The notes under the pieces were generated by a model that was not told where the DNA came from, ran no database searches, and worked only from the letters and a program-made list of their open reading frames with translations. From contig JAWXBN010000060.1 in assembly GCA_034440155.1 (NCBI GenBank), positions 1 to 44,561 on the forward strand: 44,561 nucleotides of DNA, read 5' to 3'. The position numbers were made by a program, and so were the translations under genes. This DNA comes from Verrucomicrobiota bacterium. Its GTDB lineage: Bacteria; Verrucomicrobiota; Verrucomicrobiia; JAWXBN01. Below, in pieces: positions 1 to 10,286 of the stretch (position 1 is the stretch's first letter; each line of letters opens with the position of its first letter).

Positions 1-1
1 G

Positions 2-1513
2 CTCGGGGCGGGCCTCGGGGTGATATCGTTTGTGGGGGCATTAGCCAGTGCGTTGATACTGGTGAGTGAAGGGACCTTGGCATTCCGTTTTCTGGAGTGG
101 GGCCCGTTATCGGTGGGGATTTATTACGACACACTTTCAGCGATCATTTTGATGCTGGTTTCCTTTTTGGGCGCGGTGGTACTCCGGTACTCCCGCCAAT
201 ACATGGACGGGGATCCGCGCCAGGGAGGATTCACCCGGTGGCTTTGTTTAACGACGGGATCAGTCCTGTGTATTGTGATGTCAGGAAATCTCGTGTTTTT
301 TGCGGTCGCATGGAGCGCCACTAGCCTGTGCCTACACAAATTGCTGGTCTTTTATCCTGACCGCCCGGGTGCTATGCTTGCCGCGCGGAAAAAATTCATC
401 ATTAGCCGGTTGGGCGACCTGTGTCTTCTGGGAGTGGTTATTCTCACCTATCGGCAGTTCCATACCTGGGATTTCCAGCAGATTTTTGCGGCCATTCCCG
501 CGCTTTCATCATCCCTATATGGAGCGGGCGGGGGGACTTTGACCATGCTCTGTTTGTTGATTGTCACTACGGCCCTCCTGAAATCCGCGCAGTTCCCATT
601 CCACAGCTGGTTACCTGACACGATGGAGACTCCTACTCCTGTGTCGGCCCTCATGCATGCGGGGATCATTAATGCCGGGGGCTTCCTGATTGTACGGCTC
701 AGTCCCTTGGTGTCCCTATCACCGACGGCCTTAAACACACTGGCTGTATTTGGGGCTGTGACGGCTATATTTGCCTCCCTAGTCATGCTGACGCATGCCA
801 GCGTCAAGCGGGCCCTGGCTTTTTCGACAGTTGCACAGATGGGATTCATGATGTTGCAATGCGGACTAGGGGCATTTTCTCTGGCGGTTTTGCATCTCGT
901 GGCCCATTCCTTGTATAAGGCACATGCATTCCTATCCTCCGGGAGCATTGTCAATATGGCCAAGGCGGCTTGGACACCTCCCTCAAGGGGGTCGACCCGG
1001 GGTACTGGGATATTGGCCGGGGCATTGATCGTGGCCGTCGGGCTGGTATTTATCTTCTCCCGGGTAGTCGGTGTGGGCCTCGTTGAGAAGCCCGGCCTCT
1101 GGTTACTCTGTAGTGTATTCATGATGTCCCTGACCTATATGGTGTGGAATTTATGGAGACACTCGATGAGTACAATGATGGTGGCCGCAGGCGCATTGAT
1201 GGTGGCTGGAGTCGGTGCCGTGTATTATGTCCTGCACATGGTCTTTGAGCAGTTGCTCGGCCCGGCCTTGCCTGTTTACGCGCCCGGACGGAGTTATGTC
1301 GACTATGGACTCATGCTCCTCTTGCTGGTGCTTTTTTTCGGGATTCTCTTGTTTCAATCGCTGATCCCTTGGTGGAGTCGGCGCACCTTTTTCCAGGCCC
1401 TGTATGTACATGCCCGGAATGGCTTTTATTTTAATACCCTCGCCAATCGTCTCACTATGCAATTTTGGCCGGTGCAAACGCGTAACATAAAGGAATCCTC
1501 CTATGAAAAATGA
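2..1513 (+). CDS. dabB: DabB-type proton-conducting membrane subunit (5' end outside window)
   Basis: NuoL/ND5-like polytopic membrane protein that in DabAB systems couples the ion gradient to inorganic carbon uptake by DabA. Repeated hydrophobic segments run along the whole chain. The proton-channel core typical of complex I antiporter-like subunits is visible around residues 185-225 of the visible part (LLKSAQFPFHSWLP, then TPVSALMHAG and a glycine-rich helix). The frame is open to the first base of the window, and a GTG at 20 is only an internal possibility, so the true start probably lies upstream. Its stop overlaps the dabA start by 11 bases, which indicates translational coupling. By sequence alone it could be called an NADH dehydrogenase subunit; the DUF2309 partner immediately downstream decides for DabB. 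Confidence 0.88.
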   Translation, partial: LGAGLGVISFVGALASALILVSEGTLAFRFLEWGPLSVGIYYDTLSAIILMLVSFLGAVVLRYSRQYMDGDPRQGGFTRWLCLTTGSVLCIVMSGNLVFFAVAWSATSLCLHKLLVFYPDRPGAMLAARKKFIISRLGDLCLLGVVILTYRQFHTWDFQQIFAAIPALSSSLYGAGGGTLTMLCLLIVTTALLKSAQFPFHSWLPDTMETPTPVSALMHAGIINAGGFLIVRLSPLVSLSPTALNTLAVFGAVTAIFASLVMLTHASVKRALAFSTVAQMGFMMLQCGLGAFSLAVLHLVAHSLYKAHAFLSSGSIVNMAKAAWTPPSRGSTRGTGILAGALIVAVGLVFIFSRVVGVGLVEKPGLWLLCSVFMMSLTYMVWNLWRHSMSTMMVAAGALMVAGVGAVYYVLHMVFEQLLGPALPVYAPGRSYVDYGLMLLLLVLFFGILLFQSLIPWWSRRTFFQALYVHARNGFYFNTLANRLTMQFWPVQTRNIKESSYEK

Positions 1514-4061
1514 TATACTCCTCCAGTCGATGCAAACTGCTTGCCGGCGGATCCCGCCTTTGTGGCCGCTGAAAAACTTTGTGGCGGTAAACCCCTTTCT
1601 CGGAATGGCGGACATGCCGTTTGCGGGTGCGGCCGGCCTCATGCAGCGAGTCGGACACGGGGATATACTGATGCCACCGTCCTATTATTTAAAAAGGCTG
1701 GAAACCGGTGATATACAAGATGAGGATATTATTAAAGCCTGCCAGCAGCTCGAGAGGGACGGGGCTCTGAAGGGTTTACCGGAATACGACCACCGCAATG
1801 TCGATGGACTCGTTAGGTACTTAAAAATGTCCGAAGGCGGACAAGGACAGGACCCAGTATTAACCGTGGCCGACTGGCGGGACAAAAATGAAGGAACAGC
1901 CTGGAGCGCCTTTGTCGTCGAGGAGGTATCCAAATGGTGTTCGGTTTATTTTGATGAAGGACAGTCATCGTGGAGGATGCCTTGGCGAGGGCAATCGTTT
2001 TACAAGGCCTGGAGGGAGGCGGCACGGTTCGACGCTAACCCCGGGCTGATGGGGATGGGGGATTTTCGCAAGATCGTCGATGGACTCTCCGAGGATCCCA
2101 TGGAGACCATCCAGATGATTATGGGAATCTTGGAGGTGCCGGAGGCGGGAATGACCGACTTTTTGCACAGGCAGATCATGAGTGTGGGGGGGTGGGGTGG
2201 TTATATCCAATACCGGGTGCGCCAAGCGGGGATGAATGGCCAAGAGGACACCTCACTTGTGGAGTTTCTAGCGCTCAGATTAGTTTATGACCTAGTTCTT
2301 TTCAAAGGGATTAAAGGAAAGGGGTGGGCACAATGGAAAACACAAGTCGCCGGGATGGATGCCCCGCAGAAAATGATTCCTGAGGCAAGTATCCTGTGTC
2401 GTCTGCTGGCCCAACAAACACTGGAAAATTCCTTTCAAAGACGTTTATTTAAGGGAATGGCTGGTTGTCTCGGTCGGCAGGAGGAAACCATGTCTGCCCG
2501 TAAAACGTTGCAGGCGATTTTCTGCATCGATGTCCGTTCGGAGATTTACCGGCGGAATCTGGAGGGGCGCTCCGCGGAAATCGAGACGATTGGATTTGCC
2601 GGATTTTTCGGGATAGCCGTCGAATACCTGCCGATGGGGCGCAGACACGGGAATGTCCAGTGTCCGGTGTTACTGAACCCCGCGCTCACTATCCGCGAGA
2701 CGCTCCAAGACTCCTCTCCCGGTCAGGATGAGTCCATGCACAGGCGACTGGTTTTCGGTCAGAGAATCGGGGCCGCGTGGAACGCCTTTAAAACCTCTGC
2801 TGTCTCGTGTTTCCCCTTTGTAGAAACGGTCGGACTCGCCTACGGTGTCGGACTTGTACAGGATTCACTTCGACTGCACACTTCTGAAAAACCCGGCACA
2901 TGTTGCGGAAAACCCAGTACGCCACAAGTGAGCCTGGTCCGTAAGGGACATCACCATGGCCATGCGCACGGGTTTGACACGGGCATAGATGATGAATCGA
3001 AAATAAACATGGCCGCCGGAGCGTTACGCAACATGGGCTTGACCTCCGGATTTGCACGGTTTGTTCTCATCTGCGGACACGGCAGCCAGACTCGGAATAA
3101 CCCCTACGGTTCGGGGTTAGACTGCGGGGCATGTGGAGGACACGCCGGGGATGTGAATGCCCGGGTGGCGGTGGCCCTTTTCAACGATCTAGACGTTCGT
3201 GTGGGACTCCGGAAGATAGATATCCACATTCCAGATGATACAGTTTTCCTAGCGGGTTTACATAATACCACCACTGATGATGTCCATCTCTTTGAAGATG
3301 AGGTGACGCAGTCCGCGGACCGGGCCCTCCTAGAAACGGTGCGGGGATGGCTCGACCGAGCCTCGGCAGTGACCCGGCGTGAACGCGCCACAAGGCTAGG
3401 AATGCAGGACCAGATTTCACACCCCCGCTTTGACGAGAAAATCCGTCAGCGCAGTAAGGACTGGGCACAGGTCCGTCCTGAATGGGGGCTCGCAGGCAAC
3501 GCAGCATTTATCGCGGCGCCTCGTGAGCGGACTCGGGGATTAAATTTGCAGGGCCGGGTCTTTCTGCATAATTATGATGTCAACCTCGATCCGTCCGGAT
3601 CAGTCTTGGAGCTGATCTTGTGCGCGCCCGTGGTGGTGGCCAGCTGGATCAACCTTCAATACTACGCCTCCACGGTGAATAACCGCCTTTTTGGGAGCGG
3701 GAATAAAGTACTGCACAATGTGGTGGGAGTCTTAGGAGTCTGGCAGGGAAATGCCGGGGATCTCCAGACAGGGCTGCCAATGCAGTCGGTCCATGACGGT
3801 ACTCGGTGGATGCACGAACCCCTCCGGCTGAGTGTGATCATCGAGGCCAGCACGGAATCCATCAATGTAGTACTGAAAAAACACCCGGAGGTCCGCGCAC
3901 TGATGGATCACGGATGGTTGCACCTCTTTGCGATCAAACCCGGAGGCGGGGAGTGCTTTCGTTACGCCGGAGGTTACGAATGGCAAAGTGAGGAAATGGA
4001 TAATGCCCCGGCTGATGCTGCGGGAGTTTCTGAGGGTGCCTCAGCCTTAGCGATGGTTTGA
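1503..4061 (+). CDS. dabA: DabA, DUF2309/UPF0753 inorganic carbon transporter subunit
   Basis: Large cytoplasmic, beta-carbonic-anhydrase-like zinc protein that works with DabB to hydrate CO2 vectorially and accumulate bicarbonate. The 852 aa length is normal for the family. The putative zinc and catalytic residues are all present: C341 and D343 in FCIDVRSE, H526 in ICGHGSQT and C541 in GLDCGACGGH. The spacings match the Cys-X-Asp ... His-X14-Cys arrangement known from Halothiobacillus DabA. A histidine-rich loop (GHHHGHAHGF) precedes the second pair. The start at 1503 overlaps the end of dabB. Function follows from established family knowledge; activity in this organism is inferred. Confidence 0.92.
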   Translation: MKNDILLQSMQTACRRIPPLWPLKNFVAVNPFLGMADMPFAGAAGLMQRVGHGDILMPPSYYLKRLETGDIQDEDIIKACQQLERDGALKGLPEYDHRNVDGLVRYLKMSEGGQGQDPVLTVADWRDKNEGTAWSAFVVEEVSKWCSVYFDEGQSSWRMPWRGQSFYKAWREAARFDANPGLMGMGDFRKIVDGLSEDPMETIQMIMGILEVPEAGMTDFLHRQIMSVGGWGGYIQYRVRQAGMNGQEDTSLVEFLALRLVYDLVLFKGIKGKGWAQWKTQVAGMDAPQKMIPEASILCRLLAQQTLENSFQRRLFKGMAGCLGRQEETMSARKTLQAIFCIDVRSEIYRRNLEGRSAEIETIGFAGFFGIAVEYLPMGRRHGNVQCPVLLNPALTIRETLQDSSPGQDESMHRRLVFGQRIGAAWNAFKTSAVSCFPFVETVGLAYGVGLVQDSLRLHTSEKPGTCCGKPSTPQVSLVRKGHHHGHAHGFDTGIDDESKINMAAGALRNMGLTSGFARFVLICGHGSQTRNNPYGSGLDCGACGGHAGDVNARVAVALFNDLDVRVGLRKIDIHIPDDTVFLAGLHNTTTDDVHLFEDEVTQSADRALLETVRGWLDRASAVTRRERATRLGMQDQISHPRFDEKIRQRSKDWAQVRPEWGLAGNAAFIAAPRERTRGLNLQGRVFLHNYDVNLDPSGSVLELILCAPVVVASWINLQYYASTVNNRLFGSGNKVLHNVVGVLGVWQGNAGDLQTGLPMQSVHDGTRWMHEPLRLSVIIEASTESINVVLKKHPEVRALMDHGWLHLFAIKPGGGECFRYAGGYEWQSEEMDNAPADAAGVSEGASALAMV

Positions 4062-4412
4062 GAACCATGGTGCTTTTCTTGAGCAAATTCTGTAGCCGGA
4101 GGAGAATCCTGAAGGCACTCTGAGAAAAGAAACTTGTCGTTTTAAGGACGATGAGAGGAGGCGAGTAAGCCTCTTGATCCAAGGTTATGGCGGTGAGCGC
4201 GGGGATTAAATCGGGTGATTATCTTAAAATAGTTACTATTATATCATCTTTAGCCAGAGCGGGTTGAATACCGGATTTCTCAAAAGCAAGGATTTTATCG
4301 AAGTTTAATCTGATGATTTAAGGGGACATAATTAATCCGAAATGTCTCGTATACAAGGACATATTATCAAACAACCCCTCGACTCCGTTGCCGTTGCCAC
4401 TATTCTTTAAAC
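4062..4412 (+). other. Intergenic region between dabA and mutA
   Basis: 351 bases without a recognisable gene. It is AT-richer than its surroundings, especially after about 4200. It presumably carries the dabA transcript end and the promoter of the propionate block, but I see no hairpin with a T tract and no convincing -35/-10 pair. No Shine-Dalgarno sequence precedes the mutA ATG. It was inspected for a cobalamin riboswitch because mutAB are B12 enzymes; no convincing B12 box was seen. Confidence 0.5.
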
Positions 4413-6548
4413 ATGGTAACAGACCGACTTTTAGGAGGATTCAAAGCATCCACACCGGATGAATGGAGAAGTGCTGCTGAGGCACTTTTAAAAGGGGCAT
4501 CCTTCGAGAAAAAGCTGCTCACCCAGACTTATGAGGGTATTACACTCCAGCCGATTTATTCCCGCCAAGACATTTCAGGATTCAAACACCTTGAGCAGCT
4601 GCCCGGGCAAGCGGATTTCATGCGTTGCAGTTCGGCCTCCGGTTATCGCAGCAAAGTCTGGGAAATATCCCAAGAGCTTCCTTACGGGACACCACAATTA
4701 GTTAATGAAGCATTGCGGAATGACTTGGCTAATGGCCAGACGGAAATCCAGATTCTCCCCGATTTGATTACCCAGTTTGGCAACGATCCAGATTATGCGC
4801 AACCTGCCGAGGTCGGCATGTGCGGAGTCTCCCTCTCGAATATCCAGGATTTCGACACGTTATTTAAAGGGATCGATGTGGAGAATCACTCTGTTTACCT
4901 GCGTGGTGGGCCGAGCTGTCTGGCTTTGGCGATTGTTTTCTTTGCTTGGACACAGAAATACGCGGTGAATGTCAAAAAGCTGCACGGATGTTTCGAGTCC
5001 GATCCATTCGGGATATGGGCTTCCTTGGGGCGTTTACCTATTAATCTCGATACGTTATTTGAGGAAATCGCGATCCTGACAAAATATGTCTCCGCCAAAA
5101 AACTCCATTTCCAGACGATCACAGTTTCGGCTTCTGCTTACCATGATGCCGGGGCGAATGCCGTTCAGGAGCTGGCTTACTCCATGGCCACAGGGGTCGA
5201 GTACCTGAGGCGTTTCGAGTCTAACGGGTTAAGCGTGGATGATACTGCCCCCCGGATGCAATTTGTTTACGGGATCGGGACGAATTTCTTTATGGAGCTG
5301 GCAAAACTGCGTGCCGCCCGGCTGCTCTGGTCGAAAGTCATCCAGGCCAGTGGTGGGAAATCCGAAGCCCAGAAAATGTGGATCCATGCACGTACAGCCA
5401 CCCGTGATAAAACCGTGGTGGATGCGTATAATAATGTATTACGCGGGACGACCGAGGCATTTGCGGCGATTTTGGGCCAGTGTAACTCGATGCATGTCAG
5501 CCCGTTTGACGAGGTCTATCAAGTGCCCGACGATTTCTCCCGACGTATGGCGCGCAATACCCAGTTAATCCTGAAACATGAATGTCTCCTGACCGACGTT
5601 ATCGATCCTGCGGGCGGATCATGGTTTATTGAAAACCTCACGAAGGATCTGGCTGAAAAAGCTTGGGAACTCTTCCAAAAAATCGAAGCCGACGGGGGAA
5701 TGGAAAAAGGATTACGCACGGGTACTATCCAGAAACAAATTACTGCAATCCGGGATCAACGGATTAAAAATGCGGGGAACCGCAAGGATATTGTCGTCGG
5801 GGTGAATAATTACCCGAATCCCAGGGAAGTGTTGCCGACCCCGCGTATCCCGGATGCGATGGAGATTTTCAAGAGAAGACAGGCGGAAATATCCACTTAC
5901 CGCCAGAGTGCCGAGCCCTCCGAGGATAGCCAGATACTCGCCCTCTTATCAAAGCTTAGAGGGAAGGAATCCGAGAAACTTGTTTCGACAGCGGCTGAAG
6001 CCGTCCTTGCTGGAGCCAGTCTGGGAGAGGTCTCGCGTGTGCTCCGTGCTAATCAGGCGATGGAAGAACCGATTGAAAAACTCCCGCTCTTCCGCCCCTC
6101 TGCCCTTTACGAGGGGTTGAGGAAAAAATGTGAGGATTATGCCAAAAAACACGGGCAGGATTTAACCGTCCTCCAGCTCAATGTCGGGGCATCACGGGAA
6201 TACCGACTGCGCGCAGACTGGACGAGTAGTTTCCTCCAGGTCGGTGGAGTCAAGGTGCTGGCCGATAAAGATTTCGGTACGGTCGCCGAAGCGGTGGAAG
6301 CGGCGAAGGTAGGCAAAGCAAAAGCTGTTGTGATATGTTCCACCGATGAAAAATATACGCAACATGTCCCGGATCTCGCCGCCGCCCTCAAAGCGTTACC
6401 GGGCCGTCGCGTCGTGATTGTCGCCGGTGCCCCTGGAGATAATGAGGCCGCTTGGAAGGCCGCTGGGGTAGACAGTTTTATCAATGTGCGAGTCCCTAAT
6501 TTTGAGTTTTTGAACGGTTTGATTAATCAAATGGAGTCCCTCGTATGA
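4413..6548 (+). CDS. mutA: Methylmalonyl-CoA mutase small subunit
   Basis: Non-catalytic subunit (711 aa) of the heterodimeric adenosylcobalamin-dependent mutase that interconverts succinyl-CoA and methylmalonyl-CoA. The N-terminal TIM-barrel part is clearly homologous to Mut[12 protein letters not shown] and [13 protein letters not shown] here against [11 protein letters not shown] and [13 protein letters not shown] there. The C-terminal Rossmann-like domain (about residues 560-711) lacks the cobalamin-binding DxHxxG motif, as expected for a MutA subunit. It is the first gene of the block, and its stop overlaps the mutB start as ATGA, so equal production of the two subunits is likely. The ATG at 4413 is chosen as the first in-frame start giving the family N-terminus; no clear ribosome binding site is seen. 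Confidence 0.93.
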   Translation: MVTDRLLGGFKASTPDEWRSAAEALLKGASFEKKLLTQTYEGITLQPIYSRQDISGFKHLEQLPGQADFMRCSSASGYRSKVWEISQELPYGTPQLVNEALRNDLANGQTEIQILPDLITQFGNDPDYAQPAEVGMCGVSLSNIQDFDTLFKGIDVENHSVYLRGGPSCLALAIVFFAWTQKYAVNVKKLHGCFESDPFGIWASLGRLPINLDTLFEEIAILTKYVSAKKLHFQTITVSASAYHDAGANAVQELAYSMATGVEYLRRFESNGLSVDDTAPRMQFVYGIGTNFFMELAKLRAARLLWSKVIQASGGKSEAQKMWIHARTATRDKTVVDAYNNVLRGTTEAFAAILGQCNSMHVSPFDEVYQVPDDFSRRMARNTQLILKHECLLTDVIDPAGGSWFIENLTKDLAEKAWELFQKIEADGGMEKGLRTGTIQKQITAIRDQRIKNAGNRKDIVVGVNNYPNPREVLPTPRIPDAMEIFKRRQAEISTYRQSAEPSEDSQILALLSKLRGKESEKLVSTAAEAVLAGASLGEVSRVLRANQAMEEPIEKLPLFRPSALYEGLRKKCEDYAKKHGQDLTVLQLNVGASREYRLRADWTSSFLQVGGVKVLADKDFGTVAEAVEAAKVGKAKAVVICSTDEKYTQHVPDLAAALKALPGRRVVIVAGAPGDNEAAWKAAGVDSFINVRVPNFEFLNGLINQMESLV

Positions 6549-8737
6549 GTACAATCCCCAATTTCGAAAATATCCCCCTGTCAATGGAGTCCCCGAAATC
6601 CTCCTATGAAGAGTGGGAGAAGAAGGTCGAGCGTGAATCCAAACAACCGCTGAATGACCTGATGGTCGAGGCGATGGAGAAAATCGAGATCAAACCCCTT
6701 TATACCAGTGAAGACCTCAAGAAACTGGAGCATTTGGATTACACAGCAGGACTCCCTCCCTTCCTGCGCGGGCCGTATGCCGCGATGTACGTGATGCAAC
6801 CATGGACGATCCGTCAGTATGCCGGATTTTCCACGGCCGAGGAGTCAAATGCCTTTTATCGTAGAAATTTAGCGGCGGGCCAAAAAGGCCTTTCTGTCGC
6901 GTTCGATCTCGCCACACACCGTGGATACGACTCAGATCATCCGAGGGTCATAGGGGATGTCGGCAAAGCGGGTGTGGCGATTGATTCTATCCTGGACATG
7001 GAGATTCTATTTGCGGGTATTCCCCTCGATAAGATCTCCGTTTCCATGACGATGAATGGTGCGGTGTTACCTGTACTCGCCTTCTACATCGTCACCGCCC
7101 TTGAGCAAGGGGCAAGACTCGAGGAACTCTCCGGGACGATCCAGAATGATATCCTCAAGGAGTACATGGTGCGCAATACTTATATTTATCCGCCCGAACC
7201 CTCGATGAAAATCATTGCGGATATCTTCTCCTATACATCGAAGTACATGCCGAGATTTAACTCGATATCCATCTCCGGTTACCACATGCAGGAAGCGGGT
7301 GCCTCGGCAGACCTCGAGCTGGCTTACACACTGGCTGACGGGCTCGAATACATCCGAGCGGGAATTAAGGCTGGTATTGAAATCGATGCTTTTGCACCGC
7401 GCCTGTCATTTTTCTGGGCACAGGGGAAGAATTTCTTTATGGAAATCGCCAAGATGCGTGCCGCGCGTCTGCTTTGGGCCAAGATCGTGAAGGAGTTTCA
7501 CCCGAAGAGTGCCAAATCAATGGCGTTACGCACCCATTCACAGACCTCCGGCTGGAGTCTCACCGAGCAGGATCCTTTTAATAACATTGTCCGCACCTGT
7601 ATCGAAGCCATGGCCGCCACCCTCGGGCACACCCAGTCTTTACACACAAATGCCTTGGACGAAGCCATCGCTTTGCCGACAGATTTCTCCGCCCGTATCG
7701 CACGTAATACCCAGCTCTATCTACAGGAAGAAACCGGGATTTGTCGTGTGGTCGATCCTTGGGGCGGGTCTTATTATGTCGAGGCCCTGACGGACGCCCT
7801 CATGCGCCGTGCCTGGAGCCATATTGAGGAGGTCGAAAAACTCGGTGGCATGGCTAAAGCGATCGAGACAGGATTACCAAAAAAACGAATCGAAGAAGTC
7901 TCCGCCCGCCGCCAAGCTAGGATCGATAGCGGCCAGGAAGTTATTATCGGCGTGAATAAATACCGCCCGACAAAAGAGCATCCCTTGGATATTCTCGATA
8001 TTGATAACTCCGCTGTCCGTGAGTCCCAGATTAAACGCCTGCACAAATTGCGCGCTGAGCGTGATGACACGAAAGTCCGTGCCGCCCTAGAAAAACTCCA
8101 TGAATGTGCAAAAAACGGTGTGGGCAATTTGCTCGAACTGGCTGTCGATGCCGCCAGACAACGTGCCAGCCTCGGTGAAATCTCGGATGCCTGTGAGAAA
8201 GTCTTTGGCCGCCATCAGGCCGTCATTCACTCCATATCCGGGGTTTATAGTAAGGAATTCGGCGAACGCCATGAGATTAAAGATGTGCAGAAACTCACCG
8301 ATGAATTCGCCAAAGAAGAAGGGCGCCGTCCCCGCATCATGATTGCAAAGATGGGCCAGGACGGACATGACCGTGGGGCCAAAGTAGTCGCGACGGCTTT
8401 TGCGGATATGGGATTTGATGTCGATATCGGTCCTCTTTTCCAGACTCCTGAGGAAACGGCTAAACAAGCTGTCGAGAATGATTGTCATGTCGTAGCGATG
8501 AGTTCCCTAGCTGCTGGGCACAAGACTTTATTGCCGAAACTCATTGAAGAACTCACCAAGCTGGGTCGTGAAGATATCATGGTCGTCTGTGGAGGGGTTA
8601 TTCCTGCGCAGGATTATGAATTCCTTTACGCTAACGGTGCCAGTGCGATTTTTGGTCCAGGGACAGTGATTCCTGAGTCTGCCAAGAAAATCCTTGTGTT
8701 ACTGAAGGGTCGACTTGCGGGGGCTACCGTGGCATGA
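6545..8737 (+). CDS. mutB: Methylmalonyl-CoA mutase large (catalytic) subunit
   Basis: Catalytic B12 subunit of 730 aa. The substrate-barrel signature ([18 protein letters not shown], then [18 protein letters not shown]) lies near residues 80-140. The C-terminal cobalamin-binding domain starts around residue 595 with [13 protein letters not shown]; the lower-axial-ligand histidine is H608, close to H610 of the Propionibacterium enzyme. The [11 protein letters not shown] and CGGVIP segments complete the fold. It overlaps mutA (ATGA) and meaB (ATGA) by four bases each, forming a tight translationally coupled trio. All expected catalytic features appear intact. Confidence 0.96.
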   Translation: MSTIPNFENIPLSMESPKSSYEEWEKKVERESKQPLNDLMVEAMEKIEIKPLYTSEDLKKLEHLDYTAGLPPFLRGPYAAMYVMQPWTIRQYAGFSTAEESNAFYRRNLAAGQKGLSVAFDLATHRGYDSDHPRVIGDVGKAGVAIDSILDMEILFAGIPLDKISVSMTMNGAVLPVLAFYIVTALEQGARLEELSGTIQNDILKEYMVRNTYIYPPEPSMKIIADIFSYTSKYMPRFNSISISGYHMQEAGASADLELAYTLADGLEYIRAGIKAGIEIDAFAPRLSFFWAQGKNFFMEIAKMRAARLLWAKIVKEFHPKSAKSMALRTHSQTSGWSLTEQDPFNNIVRTCIEAMAATLGHTQSLHTNALDEAIALPTDFSARIARNTQLYLQEETGICRVVDPWGGSYYVEALTDALMRRAWSHIEEVEKLGGMAKAIETGLPKKRIEEVSARRQARIDSGQEVIIGVNKYRPTKEHPLDILDIDNSAVRESQIKRLHKLRAERDDTKVRAALEKLHECAKNGVGNLLELAVDAARQRASLGEISDACEKVFGRHQAVIHSISGVYSKEFGERHEIKDVQKLTDEFAKEEGRRPRIMIAKMGQDGHDRGAKVVATAFADMGFDVDIGPLFQTPEETAKQAVENDCHVVAMSSLAAGHKTLLPKLIEELTKLGREDIMVVCGGVIPAQDYEFLYANGASAIFGPGTVIPESAKKILVLLKGRLAGATVA

Positions 8738-9837
8738 TGGTGGATGCCCCAGTACAATCCACGGATTCCGCACGTGCGGAGCAGGATGGTATTGTGTCCG
8801 GGGCAAAAACTAATTTGCAAGAGGAGGATTTTATCCAACCGCTGAATACACTCCGGAAAGAAGATTTTGTCACAGGGATTTTGCAGGGTAACCGCAGTCT
8901 GTTAGCCAGGGCGATTACCTTGATTGAAAGTACCGCCCCCAAGCACCAGAAATTAGCGCAGGAGATTTTGCAGGAACTGATGCCGTATACCGGCGGGGCC
9001 GTGCGCGTGGGGATTACCGGTGTGCCCGGCGTGGGTAAAAGCACTTTTATCGAGTCGTTTGGGTTAAACCTTTGCGGCAACGGCCGGAAGGTGGCTGTCC
9101 TGGCAGTGGATCCCAGCAGTCAGCGTTCACACGGGAGTATATTGGGGGATAAAACGAGGATGGAGCATTTATCAAATCATCCAAATGCTTTTATCCGTCC
9201 CTCGCCATCAGGCAATACTTTGGGAGGAGTCGCCCGCAGGACCCGCGAGACGATTTCCCTTTGCGAAGCTTTTGGTTTCGATGTGATTCTTGTCGAGACT
9301 GTCGGGGTCGGCCAGAGCGAAACAATGGTGCGCGACATGGTGGATTATTTTCTGGTGCTGCTTTTGGCCGGGGCCGGGGATGATTTACAGGGAATCAAAA
9401 AAGGAATTATTGAAATGGGTGATGGATTTCTAGTCACCAAAGCCGACGGGGATAATCGGGACCGGGCCATGAGGACGGCGGTGGATTTAAAATCCGTGCT
9501 GCATTTGCTCTCTTCACCCACACCGGGATGGTCACCGAGGGCTGAGGTCTGTTCGGCAAAGACCGGGGATGGCATTACTGATGTATGGTCGGTTATTGAA
9601 GAGTTTTTAAAAACGACTCAGGGGTCCGAGGTCTTTGGGCAACGGCGCGCGGAGCAATTAGCACAATGGTTTGAGAGCCTTTTGCAGGAGAAAGTCATTA
9701 ATACTTTCATCCACGGTGCGCAAATCGCCCCAGAGCTGGCCCGCGTGCGCTCGGATGTGCTCGAAGGCAAGGTGGCTCCTGCGCTCGCCGTAGAAAATAT
9801 TGTCTCAAGGATTGTTAGTCATTTTGAAAAAAACTAA
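8734..9837 (+). CDS. meaB: MeaB/ArgK-type GTPase, methylmalonyl-CoA mutase chaperone
   Basis: G3E-family P-loop GTPase (367 aa) that gates adenosylcobalamin loading and protects MutAB from inactivation. The Walker A motif GVPGVGKST lies at about residues 94-102, followed by [20 protein letters not shown], the [10 protein letters not shown] switch segment and the TKADGDN base-recognition motif. The N-terminal extension and C-terminal dimerisation helix are of family type. The start ATG overlaps the mutB stop; a second ATG follows directly, so the protein may start one residue later. Adjacency to mutAB makes MeaB much more likely than an amino-acid transport ATPase, the old ArgK name. Confidence 0.94.
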   Translation: MMVDAPVQSTDSARAEQDGIVSGAKTNLQEEDFIQPLNTLRKEDFVTGILQGNRSLLARAITLIESTAPKHQKLAQEILQELMPYTGGAVRVGITGVPGVGKSTFIESFGLNLCGNGRKVAVLAVDPSSQRSHGSILGDKTRMEHLSNHPNAFIRPSPSGNTLGGVARRTRETISLCEAFGFDVILVETVGVGQSETMVRDMVDYFLVLLLAGAGDDLQGIKKGIIEMGDGFLVTKADGDNRDRAMRTAVDLKSVLHLLSSPTPGWSPRAEVCSAKTGDGITDVWSVIEEFLKTTQGSEVFGQRRAEQLAQWFESLLQEKVINTFIHGAQIAPELARVRSDVLEGKVAPALAVENIVSRIVSHFEKN

Positions 9838-9857
9838 GGGGTAAGGAATAAAAAATT

Positions 9858-10262
9858 ATGATAAATAAAATCGATCACATCGGGATAGCCGTCAAATCGC
9901 TCGACGAGACGGTCCCCTATTACGAAAAAGCCTTGGGCCTCAAATGCGAACATATCGAAACCGTAGAATCGCAAAAAGTGAAGACCGCCTTTTTTACTGT
10001 GGGCCAGACACATATTGAGCTGCTCGAACCGACCAGCCCAGAAAGCCCGGTCGCGAAATTCATCGAAAAAAATGGAGAGGGAATCCATCATATTGCTTTT
10101 GGGACGGATAATATCACCGGCCAGCTCGAGCAGGCGAAAAATGCCAATGTCCGTTTGATCCACGAAATACCCTTTGAAGGTGCCCACGAAAAACTCGTCG
10201 CATTCCTCCATCCAAAATCATCATTCGGTGTACTCACAGAATTTTGCTCTGATAAACACTAA
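9858..10262 (+). CDS. mce: Methylmalonyl-CoA epimerase
   Basis: Vicinal-oxygen-chelate (glyoxalase-fold) protein of 134 aa that interconverts (R)- and (S)-methylmalonyl-CoA, linking the mutase product to the carboxyltransferase substrate. Two beta-alpha-beta-beta-beta modules are recognisable. Metal ligands expected for the family are visible: the His in KIDHIGIAVKS at the N-terminus, HIELLEPTSPESPV in the first module and GIHHIAFGTDNI in the second. An AAGGAAT-like ribosome binding site lies about 11 bases before the ATG. Length and context are both typical. Confidence 0.94.
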   Translation: MINKIDHIGIAVKSLDETVPYYEKALGLKCEHIETVESQKVKTAFFTVGQTHIELLEPTSPESPVAKFIEKNGEGIHHIAFGTDNITGQLEQAKNANVRLIHEIPFEGAHEKLVAFLHPKSSFGVLTEFCSDKH

Positions 10263-10286
10263 CCAAAAAAGACGGGAAAGAGACCT

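Noticed and set aside
448-1122. Long minus-strand open frame inside dabB
   Set aside because: It is antisense to a well-conserved membrane protein and shows no family motifs; a shadow of the coding strand.
4200-4412. Cobalamin riboswitch in front of mutA
   Set aside because: A GCCAC sequence occurs near 4396, but the usual B12-box context and the multi-stem arrangement are not visible, and the AT-rich sequence lacks the expected GC-rich helices.
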